From positions 62,001-126,000 of the forward strand of contig CAVWIS010000021.1 in assembly GCA_963755055.1 (NCBI GenBank): a stretch of DNA of 64,000 nucleotides, in the 5' to 3' direction. This DNA comes from AP-16 sp963755055. Lineage in GTDB: Bacteria; Pseudomonadota; Alphaproteobacteria; Rhizobiales; Xanthobacteraceae. Below are positions 35,621-44,355 of the stretch, piece after piece. How positions within the stretch are numbered: the stretch's first letter is position 1; the number at the start of each line of letters is the position of its first letter. The notes below the pieces were generated by a model. It was not told the origin of the DNA. It did not search any database and was given only the letters and a program-made list of their open reading frames with translations. The position numbers were made by a program, and so were the translations under genes.

Positions 35621-36655
35621 TCAGTCCACGAACACGACCTCGGTCCCCCGTCGCACCCGGCTCGCCAGATCCAGCACGTCCCAGTTGGTGAGGCGGACGC
35701 AGCCGTGCGAGGCCGCCCTGCCGATGCCCGCCGGATCGGACGTGCCGTGGATCCCATAGGTCGGCTTGGCGAAATCGATCCACACCAGGCCGATGGGGCT
35801 GTTGGGTCCGGGTGCGATCTTGAGCGTCCTCTTGATGTCGACGGGAGTCAGCTCGTAGCGCGGATTGTAGCGATAGATCGGGTAGCGGACGACCCGTCTC
35901 ACCCTGTAGCTGCCCGACGGCGAGGGTTTCTGGTCGGGTCCCAGCGAGGCCGGATAGAAGGCGACGACCTCGCCCGCCGGCCCCAGCGCCCTCACTTCGC
36001 GGTTCTGCTTGTCCACCTCGATGCGCACGACCTGGCCGGGCTGGCCCGGCGTCGTGACATTCGGCACCACGATGACGTCGCCGGCGCGGTCGAGCGGCAT
36101 GTCGTCGTTGATGAGCCGCAGCAGGCTTTCGGCGACATGGAACTTGGCGGCGAGCAACTCCGTCGGGCTGCGGTAGCCGAGCCAGCGGAGCCGGGCGAGC
36201 TCGGTCATGTCGTCCGACAACGGGCCGGCGAACGGGCCCTTCACGTCGTCCCTTGCGACCGTGTACTCGACGAGCGCCGGACCCGGCGAAGCCCCGATGA
36301 GCTCGCTCCATGTCGTCAGGTCGAGATAACCGGTGTCCTCCAGGCCGCGCGCCCGCTGGAACGCCGCGACCGCGCGGCGCGCATTCTCGCCCGGCCGGCC
36401 GTTGATCTGCCCGGGCGAGATGTCGAGACGGCCGAGAAGGATCTGGGCCTTGAGCATCACCGCGCTCGGCTCGCCCGCCTCGATCGGTCCGGAATACTGC
36501 GCCTCGTTCACCGACGTCAGCGTCAGCGGCTCGGACTGCGCCGGGGCGGTGCCGCCGATCGCGAGCGCCACCAGCAACCCGAGCCCGGCCACATGGAGCG
36601 ACGGCGAGCCGCGACAACCGCATCCGGGCCGACCTTGAACCATCTCGGAAGCCAT
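35621..36655 (-). CDS. L,D-transpeptidase with peptidoglycan-binding domain
   Basis: A 344-residue periplasmic enzyme. It has a signal/anchor (residues about 18-40), a PG_binding_1 domain (about 65-125, PGQINGRPGENARRAVAAFQ) and a C-terminal YkuD catalytic domain (about 200-344). The catalytic motif is HGTSDPAGIGRAASHGCVRL, with nucleophile Cys319. These enzymes form 3-3 crosslinks or attach proteins to peptidoglycan. A middle segment DAGDVIVVPN is LysM-like. Start ATG 36655 is preferred to the 35 extra upstream codons. Confidence 0.92.
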   Translation of the reverse strand: MASEMVQGRPGCGCRGSPSLHVAGLGLLVALAIGGTAPAQSEPLTLTSVNEAQYSGPIEAGEPSAVMLKAQILLGRLDISPGQINGRPGENARRAVAAFQRARGLEDTGYLDLTTWSELIGASPGPALVEYTVARDDVKGPFAGPLSDDMTELARLRWLGYRSPTELLAAKFHVAESLLRLINDDMPLDRAGDVIVVPNVTTPGQPGQVVRIEVDKQNREVRALGPAGEVVAFYPASLGPDQKPSPSGSYRVRRVVRYPIYRYNPRYELTPVDIKRTLKIAPGPNSPIGLVWIDFAKPTYGIHGTSDPAGIGRAASHGCVRLTNWDVLDLASRVRRGTEVVFVD

Positions 36656-36866
36656 GACCCTTGTGATACAGGATTGACCCGCTGCTGCCGGTGGGATCGA
36701 ACCGGTGACGTTCGCCGCCGGGAGACGGACGGCGAGATCATGATATTGACGGTCACGCAATTTTCAACCCCGCGCGCCTCCCGGGGACGACGGGGCGACC
36801 GCCCCGGGCCGGGTGCTGGCCGTAAGGCTCCTCCGGCGAGGCCTCGTCTCATTCCGCCCGGCTCGT

Positions 36867-37385
36867 TCACGCAAGCTGTCGTGCGCCGGCCCGCGATCTT
36901 GCCAGCCGATCGATGGCGGCGACGGTGATCGCGGCCCGCCCACCCGAGGCCGCGCCGGTGGTTTCCTCCAGGAATGCAGAAAATCCGGCTGACGAAACAC
37001 GGATCCCGATAGCGCCGCCGCGCTCGCGAAGGCCAGCCAGGCGAACGCCACGGGCCTTGGCGCCTGCCAGCGCATCCTTGGTCCGCCGGCTGATCAGCGC
37101 CCGTTCCTTCTCGGCCAGGGCGGCATACAGGTGCAGCATGAAGGGGTCCGTATCGACACCGAGCTCGGCCACGATGAAAGGAACGCGGTGCTTCATGAGG
37201 CCGCTGATGTAGTGCACGTCGCGGGACAGCCGGTCGAGCTTGGCGACCAGGATCGGCGCCTTCTCCCGACGTGCCATGTGGAGCGCTGAGGCCAACTCCG
37301 GCCGCTGGTCCTCACCGCGGCCGCCGGACATCGTTTCGGTGAAGGTGCGCACCAGCTGGAAGCCCTCGGCGTCGCCGTGGCAGCC
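36867..37385 (-). pseudogene. Truncated serine recombinase (resolvase/invertase)
   Basis: The reading frame carries the second half of a resolvase catalytic domain: FTETMSGGRGEDQRPELASA, then ILVAKLDRLSRDVHYISGLM, EKERALISRRTKDALAGAKA and a short tail. The N-terminal part with the catalytic serine (YxRVS) and first strand is missing. The frame continues upstream only into the IS701-family element, whose left end is at 37420-37424. Probably inactive. No DNA-binding C-terminal domain beyond the catalytic core. Confidence 0.75.
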
Positions 37386-37419
37386 TTCATGGTATGGATG
37401 CGATGAATGTCCACATGAC

Positions 37420-38848
37420 CTAGCATTACAGTTGCGTTTTCCGTTTGAGATGGGCGCGCCGCGCTTCAGCCTGGTGAGCGCGTCGCCAGATCGACCACGC
37501 GATGACATGGGCGGGTTGGATGCGCCGCTGCGCCAGCTTGATCGCGATACGACGGATTTCCTGGATCGACCAGCAGATCAGAAGCGACGGCTTTTTTGAG
37601 AATGTGGCAATGTTTTTTTGAGCGGCACGGCATTGGCGTGATGGCGGATGGCGGCCATCATGGCAAAGGCGAGCATGACCAGCGAGACATGTCGGTGCCA
37701 GCCGTGCCAGGATCGGGTTTCGTTGTGATCGAGACCGAGTTCGTTCTTGGCGGTCTCGAAGCTGTCCTCAATAGCCCACCGATGACCTTCCACCGACACC
37801 AGCTTTTTTCTCGGCGTGCCCCTGGGGCACCAGGTGGAGAAGAAGGCCAGAGCACCATCGGCGATGCTGCGGCGGATCAGCAACCCTCGCGTCCACTCGC
37901 CGGTGAGGGCGCTGTTGTATTCAGCGGCATCGAGGTCGGCGAGTTCAAGATAGGCCCAATCGTGCCGGCGTGGACCCTTGGTTCCTTCGCCGGACGACAG
38001 GCGCCGCCACGCGCTCTTGGGAAGGTTCTGTGCGATCTGGACGGCGGTGCCACCGATAAGCTGCTTCTTGCCCCAGGACCGGAACACGTGATTGGCGGCA
38101 ACGCCCAGCACATACCCTTTGCCCGCCTTGCGCAGCATGGTCTCGATGTCACCCGTGCCATACACGCTGTCCGCCGCCACAAAGGCGAACGGCACCTTTG
38201 CGGCGAGCGCTCGCGCAATCATTCGGCGTGCAATCTGCGGCTTCGTTGCAAACCACACATCGTGCGGCACATGCGCCGCCTTCAGGCGGGCGGGATCGTC
38301 CGTCCACTCCTTTGGCAGATAAAGCGCACGATCGATAAAGGCATGGCCGTGGCGCGACACGTAGGAAGCAAACACGCCGATCTGGCAGTTGGTGATCTTG
38401 CCCGCCGAGCCCGTGTATTGGCGTGCAACCCCACACGACGCCTTGCCTTGCTTCAAGAAGCCGGTCTCATCAATGACAAGCACCGCCATCTCGTCCGCAA
38501 GCGTTTCCAGCGCGTACTCGCGGACGATATCGCGCAACGCATCGGCATCCCACCGCCCGCGGCCCAGGATTGCCTGCTGACGCCACGGGCCAGAATTGCC
38601 CGCCGCTTCCGCCCGCATCCAGCCTGTCTTTCTTGGCTCGTTCCCAAGAAGTCCGTCCAGAAACTTCCCTGCCGATACTCCAACCCGCTCCTGGTTGAAC
38701 AAGGGACGTATCCGAGCCTTCACATCCCGCAACGACGACGCCCAAAGCTCCAGCGTCCTCTCAACCGATTCGCCTGCCATCCATGATCTCCCGAATCATG
38801 GTGGCCCATCGATTCAGAACTTGGGAGAAAACGCAACTGTAATGCTAG
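37420..38848. mobile_element. Complete IS701-family insertion sequence
   Basis: Terminal inverted repeats CATTACAGTTGCGTTTTC (37424-37441) and GAAAACGCAACTGTAATG (38827-38844) are perfect over 18 bp. CTAG at 37420-37423 and 38845-38848 is the 4-bp target duplication; CTAG-like targets are typical of IS701. The element is 1421 bp with one transposase gene on the minus strand. The intact ends and ORF suggest recent arrival. The right flank reads CTAGTGCGGTGG, identical to the end of the palindromic element at 25999. Confidence 0.92.
37578..38780 (-). CDS. IS701-family DDE transposase
   Basis: A 400-residue transposase with the RNase H-like catalytic set: Asp104 (LVIDETGFLKQGKAS), Asp204 (VAADSVYG) and a Glu near 338-342 (WAIEDSFETAKNELGLDH). 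GVARQYTGSAGKITNCQIGV is a strong family marker. The gene is uninterrupted and lies wholly within the 37424-38844 element. Confidence 0.95.
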   Translation of the reverse strand: MAGESVERTLELWASSLRDVKARIRPLFNQERVGVSAGKFLDGLLGNEPRKTGWMRAEAAGNSGPWRQQAILGRGRWDADALRDIVREYALETLADEMAVLVIDETGFLKQGKASCGVARQYTGSAGKITNCQIGVFASYVSRHGHAFIDRALYLPKEWTDDPARLKAAHVPHDVWFATKPQIARRMIARALAAKVPFAFVAADSVYGTGDIETMLRKAGKGYVLGVAANHVFRSWGKKQLIGGTAVQIAQNLPKSAWRRLSSGEGTKGPRRHDWAYLELADLDAAEYNSALTGEWTRGLLIRRSIADGALAFFSTWCPRGTPRKKLVSVEGHRWAIEDSFETAKNELGLDHNETRSWHGWHRHVSLVMLAFAMMAAIRHHANAVPLKKTLPHSQKSRRF

Positions 38849-38877
38849 TGCGGTGGGGCCACGCAGCTATGCGCAGG

Positions 38878-39123
38878 CTATGGACCGTCGCCATCCGTTT
38901 CATGGTCTATAGCACTCAGCAGGATATCAAAAAGCGCCTGCCCTTCATCGTCCTGGACCGCAAGGGTCCAACCGCGCAACTCCGTGCGAGGTTGGTTTTT
39001 GACCAGGTCCCGGGCTACGGCAATCGCGTGCCGGCGGGCCGCCGTTAGGTTTGGCAGGTCCATCCCATCCGGTCGGTCATCGACGGGCTCACCGTTGAAT
39101 AGCGTAAAGTAGTAGCGCGCCAT
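38878..39123 (-). CDS. DUF6894-type small protein
   Basis: An 81-residue product. MARYYFTLFNGEPVDDRPDG, then LPNLTAARRHAIAVARDLV and WTLAVQDDEGQALFDILLS match the rhizobial DUF6894 pattern (strand, acidic turn, helix, two strands). Start ATG 39123 with AGGTGA upstream. Function unknown. It lies between the IS element and a Crp/Fnr gene. Confidence 0.8.
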   Translation of the reverse strand: MARYYFTLFNGEPVDDRPDGMDLPNLTAARRHAIAVARDLVKNQPRTELRGWTLAVQDDEGQALFDILLSAIDHETDGDGP

Positions 39124-39227
39124 TAGGTCACCTAACGATCGATAAGTTTGAAAGTTTACCTCGCAGCAAAAGTTGCCGCCGTGCACACGAGGCGGCGGCA
39201 CAACCCTGTTCATCAGTCGGATTAGAC

Positions 39228-39926
39228 TTACCCACTGCCCTGTTTGCGAATGATCTCGTAGCACTCGCAGGCAATGGCCCTGAGTTTGGATCGGTCGATC
39301 ACCTTGACGCGGCCTCGCAAGGTTTGAATGGCGCCGGCTTGCTGCAGCTGTTTGGCCACCAGCGTCACGCTCGTGCGCCGAACGCCGAGCATCTGCGAAA
39401 GGAACTCTTGCGTGAGCGGGAGCGTGTCACTCTCCACGCGATCTTGCGTCTGCAGAAGCCATCTCGCCAGGCGCTCCGGCAGAGTGTGGATTGTGCTGCA
39501 TGCCGTGGTTTGCTGCGATTGCGACAGCATGGTTTCGGCGTTGTCCAGGATGAGGCTGCGAATTCCCTCGCTTTGGCCGGCGGTTTGCCGAAAGTGAGCC
39601 GCAGCGATCTGCAAGAGCCTGCCGGCGGCCTGGATCGTCGCGCGGGTGGGCGCGATACGCTTACCAAGGCCGGCGGCTGTCCCGACTGCCCCCTCGCGGC
39701 CGACCGTGACGGTTTCGACTGCCCAGCCATCCTTCATGCAGGCGAGCAGCGAAACCATGCCAACCACGGGGAAGTGCACATGCTCGATCGCCTCGCCCTC
39801 GCGCTGGATCACATCTCCAAGCCTGGTCGGGAGTACGTTCAGATGTGGTCGAAGAAGAGAGAGATCAGGTGGTGAAAGCGCGGCCAGCAGCCGGTTACGG
39901 CCCGGCAGGCTCAATCCATCAGACAT
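39228..39926 (-). CDS. Crp/Fnr-family transcriptional regulator
   Basis: A 232-residue regulator. The N-terminal cyclic-nucleotide-binding fold covers about 15-140 (IEHVHFPVVGMVSLLACMKD). The C-terminal Crp-type winged helix is about 150-225 (LPLTQEFLSQMLGVRRTSVT, with VTLVAKQLQQAGAI as recognition helix). The Fnr cysteine cluster is absent, so it is not an oxygen-sensing FNR. Similar proteins are common next to small stress genes in Bradyrhizobium. GGAAG lies 5 bp before ATG 39926. A perfect palindrome just upstream may be its own operator. Confidence 0.9.
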   Translation of the reverse strand: MSDGLSLPGRNRLLAALSPPDLSLLRPHLNVLPTRLGDVIQREGEAIEHVHFPVVGMVSLLACMKDGWAVETVTVGREGAVGTAAGLGKRIAPTRATIQAAGRLLQIAAAHFRQTAGQSEGIRSLILDNAETMLSQSQQTTACSTIHTLPERLARWLLQTQDRVESDTLPLTQEFLSQMLGVRRTSVTLVAKQLQQAGAIQTLRGRVKVIDRSKLRAIACECYEIIRKQGSG

Positions 39927-39940
39927 TTGCACTTCCTGTG

Positions 39941-39954
39941 TCCGACCGGTCGGA
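39941..39954. promoter_or_regulatory. Palindrome in the Crp-gene leader
   Basis: TCCGACCGGTCGGA is a perfect 14-bp palindrome 14 bp before the start codon of the Crp/Fnr gene. Possible autoregulatory operator; the sequence does not match known Crp or FNR boxes. Confidence 0.4.
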
Positions 39955-40169
39955 CCGGAAGACCGCGCAGTCTGGGAAGGGCGACGCTCCGATGGGCGTC
40001 ACGCGGGGGACCGTGAGCGATCGTAGTACTTTCTGGACTCAATCGCTACGTAAACGCGCGGGATAGCGGAAAAAGGCGTTATGTCGCGACCTGCCAATGT
40101 CGGATAGGTGACTTTGACGTCTTGTCGATTGCGGTGACGGCCGGCGAGATCGGCCGGCCATAGGGACGA

Positions 40170-40550
40170 TCAAGCCCGAGGCCGGTACTCGCTCAGCGAC
40201 GTGTCGACGGCGCGGGCCAGCAAGTTGAGGGCGACCGGCTTGTGCAGCATCGGTCCAGGCAGCGCCTGACCTGCAATGATGTCCGGATATGCGGTCACCA
40301 GGACGACGGGGATCCCTGGTTGCCGCAACGCGACCATCCGGCCAAGCGCCAGCCCGTGGGGCTCGCCTTTGCGCAAAACCACGTCCGTCAGCACGAGGTC
40401 CACCCACTCGTATTCGAGCTTGGCGAGAGCCGCCATCGAGCCGTCGACGACGATCGTCCTGTAGCCGATGCTTTGCAGATGGCGGGAGGCCGCGTACGCG
40501 AAGGCCTCGTCATCCTCGACGATGAGAACAACGGGTTGTCGCTCGGTCAT
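40170..40550 (-). CDS. Stand-alone response regulator receiver
   Basis: A 126-residue CheY-like receiver without output domain. Acidic pocket Asp13/Asp14 (IVEDDEAF), phospho-acceptor Asp56 (VLTDVVL), Thr87 (LVTAYPD) and Lys104 (LHKPV) are all present, so it can be phosphorylated. No kinase is adjacent; the orphan kinase at 1732-3648 is 37 kb away. It may act in a phosphorelay or by protein-protein contact. Confidence 0.9.
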   Translation of the reverse strand: MTERQPVVLIVEDDEAFAYAASRHLQSIGYRTIVVDGSMAALAKLEYEWVDLVLTDVVLRKGEPHGLALGRMVALRQPGIPVVLVTAYPDIIAGQALPGPMLHKPVALNLLARAVDTSLSEYRPRA

Positions 40551-41359
40551 TGCGGAACGCCTTCCCAACAGTGCCCCAAAAGGATTCGGCCCCCCAAATT
40601 GACCGGATGTCAGTCCGCTACCCGACACAGCTCGAATATTTTCGTGCTGCGCTGCGAAACAGGGGAAAATCCGCACTGCTTGGGAGGCTGAACCACACGA
40701 TTAGGAGGACGGCGAGCGTCGGGACGCAGGGCGCGATGACCCGGTTCCTTGGACGGCTCGCCCCATTCCATGCCCCGTGATTCCAGGCCGTACCGGAATC
40801 CGCGAGGCTCGATCAACGTGCTGTTCTGCCTGGTGTTCCTGCATCGTACTAGCGGGTGCAGTTTTTTGCATAGTCATGGAACGGGAGACCCCCAAATTGA
40901 GCTTGGTCAGCACAAACATTTCCGTTTGGCAGGATGCTTGTTCGCGAGGCGACCCCGAGAACCGCCGCAGGAACCGCATTAGCCCGAGTGGCGTTAGCTC
41001 GGTGCCGGGCTCTTGTACCGCATCCCGTCCCCCCGCCCCCCTGGCGGTGCAACGGGTTCGGCCGGCGGCCTTCAGGCGAGGCCACAACCTCGCGCAGGGG
41101 CTGCCGTACCATTCGGCCTTCTCCATTTTGGCCGACCCCACGCGACCATTTTGATCGTCCTCTCGCGGAACGCGGGCGCACGGGCGGTCAGAGCTTGGGC
41201 CTCGATCTCCGTACTGCGTGTGTGACTACCCGGGCCTGCTTCGCCTCCGGTGCAGTCGCAGGACCGACGGCGCCGCCGGCTTCTTCGGGACAGCAAGCGC
41301 ATCAAGCCTGTCGAGCAGTCGACGCGCCCTGCCTGCGTCCAGCAATCGCCCGATCGCCG
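40551..41359. other. Long stretch without a supported gene
   Basis: About 800 bp of sequence with many chance frames and no convincing motif. It lies before a PF04392 gene remnant, so it may be decayed DNA. Confidence 0.45.
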
Positions 41360-41552
41360 CGGTCGGCACGAGCGCGCTCGAAACCAGAGAATTGCAGGCT
41401 GCGGCCGGTGTTCTTGGGGTGCGCTTGCTGCTTCTGAATGCCAGCAGCCTACGCGACATCGAAACGGCCTTTGCGAACCTTGTCGCGCAGCGGGCTGATG
41501 CATTCTTGCTCGGCACCGACCCTTTCTTTATTACCGCGCGCCAACGCCGTCG
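41360..41552 (+). pseudogene. Fragment of a PF04392 ABC substrate-binding protein
   Basis: The translation ALETRELQAAAGVLGVRLLL, then LRDIETAFANLVAQRADAFL and LGTDPFFITARQ, is the middle of an ABC_sub_bind protein. In intact proteins LVALAARHAIP follows; here the frame breaks. Nothing matching the N- or C-terminal parts is contiguous. Confidence 0.7.
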
Positions 41553-41600
41553 ACGTCGTGCGCGTACTGCTGAGTATCCCGCAGCGTGATGAGGCAAGAA

Positions 41601-41831
41601 CTATAGCAATTGCAGGGCCTTTGTTTCCGCTATCACGCGCTCGCTTAGCGCCCTGGCGTTCAAGACGCCATTGCGTGCCAAGCCTATGATGTGGGCAGCG
41701 ATGGCTTCGCGGTCTGTCACTTGACCGTAGAACTGGAGGGCCTTGCAGGTTTCCTCCAGCGCCTTTGACATGGCCTCGATGGCCTCAGGCCCGAATGCTG
41801 CAGAGTCTTCCAGGTAGCGTCGTATCGGCAT
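41601..41831 (-). CDS. Small hypothetical protein, 76 aa
   Basis: MPIRRYLEDSAAFGPEAIEA, then a helical repeat-like region (KALEETCKALQ, AAHIIGLARNGVLNARAL). The helical pattern is conserved in Bradyrhizobium relatives in my recollection. GGAG 6 bp before ATG 41831; an in-frame ATG at 41843 would add four residues. Function unknown. Confidence 0.7.
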   Translation of the reverse strand: MPIRRYLEDSAAFGPEAIEAMSKALEETCKALQFYGQVTDREAIAAHIIGLARNGVLNARALSERVIAETKALQLL

Positions 41832-42144
41832 CGTTGGCTCCATGATCTCGCACCTGTCGCGGTCGCCGGCCTTTGACACCGCCGGGACGATGACCCCGAT
41901 GATCTGCTGCTTTAAGCCGGGCGCCGGGGGCTGAGTTCCGCGGCATCGTCGCCGCCAAAGTGCTCGGCCGGTTGGCCCTATGGTGTGCACTGCGTGCGGA
42001 ATGGTCGGCGCCGACGCGCGACCGAACTGGCGAGAGTATCGCGCTGCTGGAACGGGCGCGTGACAGGCCGTCGGCGGTTATTCGCCGGAACCATAAAACC
42101 TTCCCCGAATTTCGTTTCCAAACATCATTCGGGACCTCAATCCG
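41832..42144. other. Intergenic stretch between divergent small genes
   Basis: No supported gene. Holds the presumed promoters of two small divergent genes; no clear elements seen. Confidence 0.4.
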
Positions 42145-42342
42145 ATGAAATTCACGATAGAAATCCTCCGAGCTGCGGAGGGTGTGGAACAGGTCCTTCA
42201 CCGACCGGTAGTCCGGACAATCAGACCGGGATGGGCCAAAAACAAAGCGCAAACCCTATTATCCGCCTGGAGGGCACGAGGCGCCAACGGCGTCAGAATC
42301 CTCAATGGCAGCGGCCAAGAGTTGTATCACTGGACCGAATAG
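42145..42342 (+). CDS. Small hypothetical protein, 65 aa
   Basis: MKFTIEILRAAEGVEQVLHR, then QTLLSAWRARGANGVRILNG and a final ELYHWTE. A strand-helix-strand mini-domain of the kind common in rhizobia, where the AWxARGANGV motif recurs. Weak ribosome binding site. Function unknown. Confidence 0.6.
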   Translation: MKFTIEILRAAEGVEQVLHRPVVRTIRPGWAKNKAQTLLSAWRARGANGVRILNGSGQELYHWTE

Positions 42343-42493
42343 GCTTCGCACGCGTGCGCCCGGTCCGCCGGTATGACGCCCGGCGCTTAGCCGCCAGACG
42401 AACACCTTGTGCACGATTTCCACGGTGGTCGCCCTGGCCCTTGGCGTCAGGGTCCCGAGCGACCGAGCGCGGACAATGGCAGCTAGCCATCAG

Positions 42494-42716
42494 CTAGCCA
42501 TCATCCGCGTCGATCACGGTGCCCGGTACGAAGGGCGACAGCCGCCAAGCACGGCTGCCCTGGTCCCATCGCGCCACCACCCAGTCTTTGATGATGGCGT
42601 TCTCCGGCGTGCCGCTGGCAAGCTCGGCTCGTTTCGCAGTGCGGTGTGAAAAAATTCGAGCGCGTGTCGGGTACCGGACTCGACATTCCTGGCATTGAGA
42701 CGTGAATTATTGGGGG
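42494..42716 (-). pseudogene. Decayed small gene with a frameshift
   Basis: Two adjacent frames each give protein-like sequence: NARNVESGTRHALEFFHTAL first, then AKRAELASGTPENAIIKDWV and WDQGSRAWRLSPFVPG to a stop at 42494. They join near the TTTTTT run at about 42650, so a 1-2 base slip probably broke one gene of about 70 codons. Family unknown. Confidence 0.4.
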
Positions 42717-42734
42717 CACCTTTGGGAGGTTGTC

Positions 42735-42938
42735 ATGGGCGCTCTGTTGTTGAAATGCCCGAACACCGGCCGCGAATTTTCCACCGGCATTGAGATCCCC
42801 GACGAGGCGAGTTTCCGAAAGCTTCCCGACACCGTGACGAAGGCGACTTGTCCGCACTGCGGACTGAAGCACACTTGGTGGACGCGGGAAGCCCGTTGGA
42901 CTGCGGCCGTCGCTCCGAGCATGTGGGGGTCGTATTGA
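42735..42938 (+). CDS. Small CxxC protein, 67 aa
   Basis: MGALLLKCPNTGREFSTGIE, with a second CPHCG motif at about residues 46-50. Two Cys clusters suggest a zinc ribbon. GGGAGG lies 7 bp before ATG 42735. Proteins of this form (CPxTGxxFSTGI) are frequent in Bradyrhizobium. Function unknown. Confidence 0.75.
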   Translation: MGALLLKCPNTGREFSTGIEIPDEASFRKLPDTVTKATCPHCGLKHTWWTREARWTAAVAPSMWGSY

Positions 42939-43004
42939 CCGGACAAGAGGACGCGGCCACAAGGCCGGGCATGACGAGCTGATGCCATACGAGCGGGAAC
43001 CGGA

Positions 43005-43538
43005 TTAGAGTCCGAGCGTGACCTCGGCCCAGCGCAGCACCAGGTCTCTGTTGAGGAACGCGAGCACGGCGTCCTCGTGCCGCGCCGGCTGGTCGCCGCC
43101 CATGGCCGCGGTGGCGACGATCATGTCGCAGCGATCGTGGAAGGCGATCGCCAGCGCCGATCCGGCAGCGCCGCGGCCGCCGAGGGCGTAGCCGCGGCTG
43201 CGGGCCTTCATCCAGCGCACCTCGATCGGCCGGCCCGGCCCGAGCGCCGCGCGCTTGGCACCGACGCGATCGGCGTCGCCGACCCGCTCCACCTCGTCGT
43301 CGTCGATCGCGCTCGTGCAGTCGCAGGAGCCGAGCTTCGCCCGCAGATAGAGCGTCACCTCCGTGCCGCAATGCTCGGCCCTGCAGCGGAACGCCTTGCC
43401 CTTGCCCCACTGGTCCATGGCGAACGGCCAGGCCACTTCGCTCCACACCGGATTACGCGGCGACGAGGCGCTGCTGCCGCCGGGCGCCAGCGCGTGGCTC
43501 GCGAGCAGCCCGGCCGCGCCGAGCGCTCCGCCCAGCAC
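43005..43538 (-). CDS. Exported conserved protein, signal peptide apparently frameshifted
   Basis: The body (MDQWGKGKAFRCRAEHCGTE, YLRAKLGSCDCTSAID, LVLRWAEVTLGL) is a soluble domain with four cysteines, probably periplasmic. From GTG 43538 the N-terminus is LGGALGAAGLLASHALAPGG, only the second half of a signal peptide. The other frame supplies the expected first half from ATG 43576 (MRRSTMLAIAG). One missing base in GCGGGTCCTTC would join them. Follows the TPR pseudogene on the same strand. Function unknown. Confidence 0.65.
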   Translation of the reverse strand: MLGGALGAAGLLASHALAPGGSSASSPRNPVWSEVAWPFAMDQWGKGKAFRCRAEHCGTEVTLYLRAKLGSCDCTSAIDDDEVERVGDADRVGAKRAALGPGRPIEVRWMKARSRGYALGGRGAAGSALAIAFHDRCDMIVATAAMGGDQPARHEDAVLAFLNRDLVLRWAEVTLGL

Positions 43539-43607
43539 GAAGGACCCGCGATCGCCAGCATGGTGCTCCGTCTCATCGCGTCAGCGGTGCCCGGCGCCGC
43601 CGGGCTC

Positions 43608-44207
43608 TCAGTTGGTCGCCAGAAATTTTCGGGCGGCGGCGAGCTCCGGACGGCTCGGCGTCCGCGGCGGCCGCAAGCGCGACGAGCTTCTCGTAGTTGA
43701 TCTTGGCGCTGGCGCGGTCGCCGAGCCTCTCGGCCGCCTGGGCGGCGCCCAGGAATCCGCGGAAGCGGTTCGGCTCCTTGGTCTTGGTGGCCTCGAACGC
43801 CGCCAGTGCCTCCTTGGCCATGCCGCGCTCGAGCAGCATCTCGCCGTAGAGCTCGCGCGCGCCGGCGCCAGCGGCCCGGGCGTCACCGCATGCTTCTCGA
43901 TCCGGTCCTCGGCGTCGGCCGCCGCGCTCATGGCCTTGAGCGCCTCGTCGTACTTGCCTTGCGCGTGCAGCACCCAGACGGCGGCGACCTGGCGCTGGAT
44001 GTCGACGATCTCCGCCCAGTAGAGATCCTTGGAGTCGCGCAGCTTGCCGCTGAGCTCGGCGAGCTTGGCGACGTCGGCCTGTGCGGCCTCCGGTGCGCCG
44101 GAGCGCGCCGCCCCGAGCGCGCGGGCAAAGTGCGAGATCGCCATCACGTAGTTGAACGGGCTCGGCCGGACCTTGAGCTGCGCGAGCGGAACCTTCCCGA
44201 ACTGCAT
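43608..44207 (-). pseudogene. 5'-truncated TPR protein with two compensating frameshifts
   Basis: From ATG 44207 the frame reads FGKVPLAQLKVRPSPFNYVM, then ISHFARALGAARSGAPEAAQ and AEDRIEKHAVTPGPLAPAR. After this a GC-repeat slip (GCGCGCGCG, about 43860) throws it out of frame. The correct continuation (ELYGEMLLERGMAKEALAAF, to EKLVALAAAADAE) is in another frame. A second indel near 43658 restores the frame for PELAAARKFLATN. Intact relatives are TPR proteins of over 500 residues; the first two thirds are absent here. Either a decayed gene or low-quality sequence. Confidence 0.7.
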
Positions 44208-44355
44208 CTTGTTACCACGCTGTCGCCGTCGGCCCGGGACGCAAGGGCAAGCGGCGCGTCCGCGCCCTGTCGAGGAAAATCCGTTGGCCAATCCGCGTCG
44301 CGGTCGCCTGCGCCGAAGCTACGCGCGTTACCGCGATACGCGGAGAAAGCTCCGC

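Noticed and set aside
36680..36715. Possible tRNA 3' fragment on the minus strand (CACCGGTTCGATCCCACCGG)
   Set aside because: The T-loop-like sequence is present but the T-stem does not pair fully, and no anticodon or D arm lies upstream. Chance or a very short remnant; not enough to annotate.
37193..37426. Alternative frame of the serine recombinase carrying an intact N-terminus
   Set aside because: The translation lacks the YxRVS catalytic strand; the upstream part belongs to the IS701 left flank.
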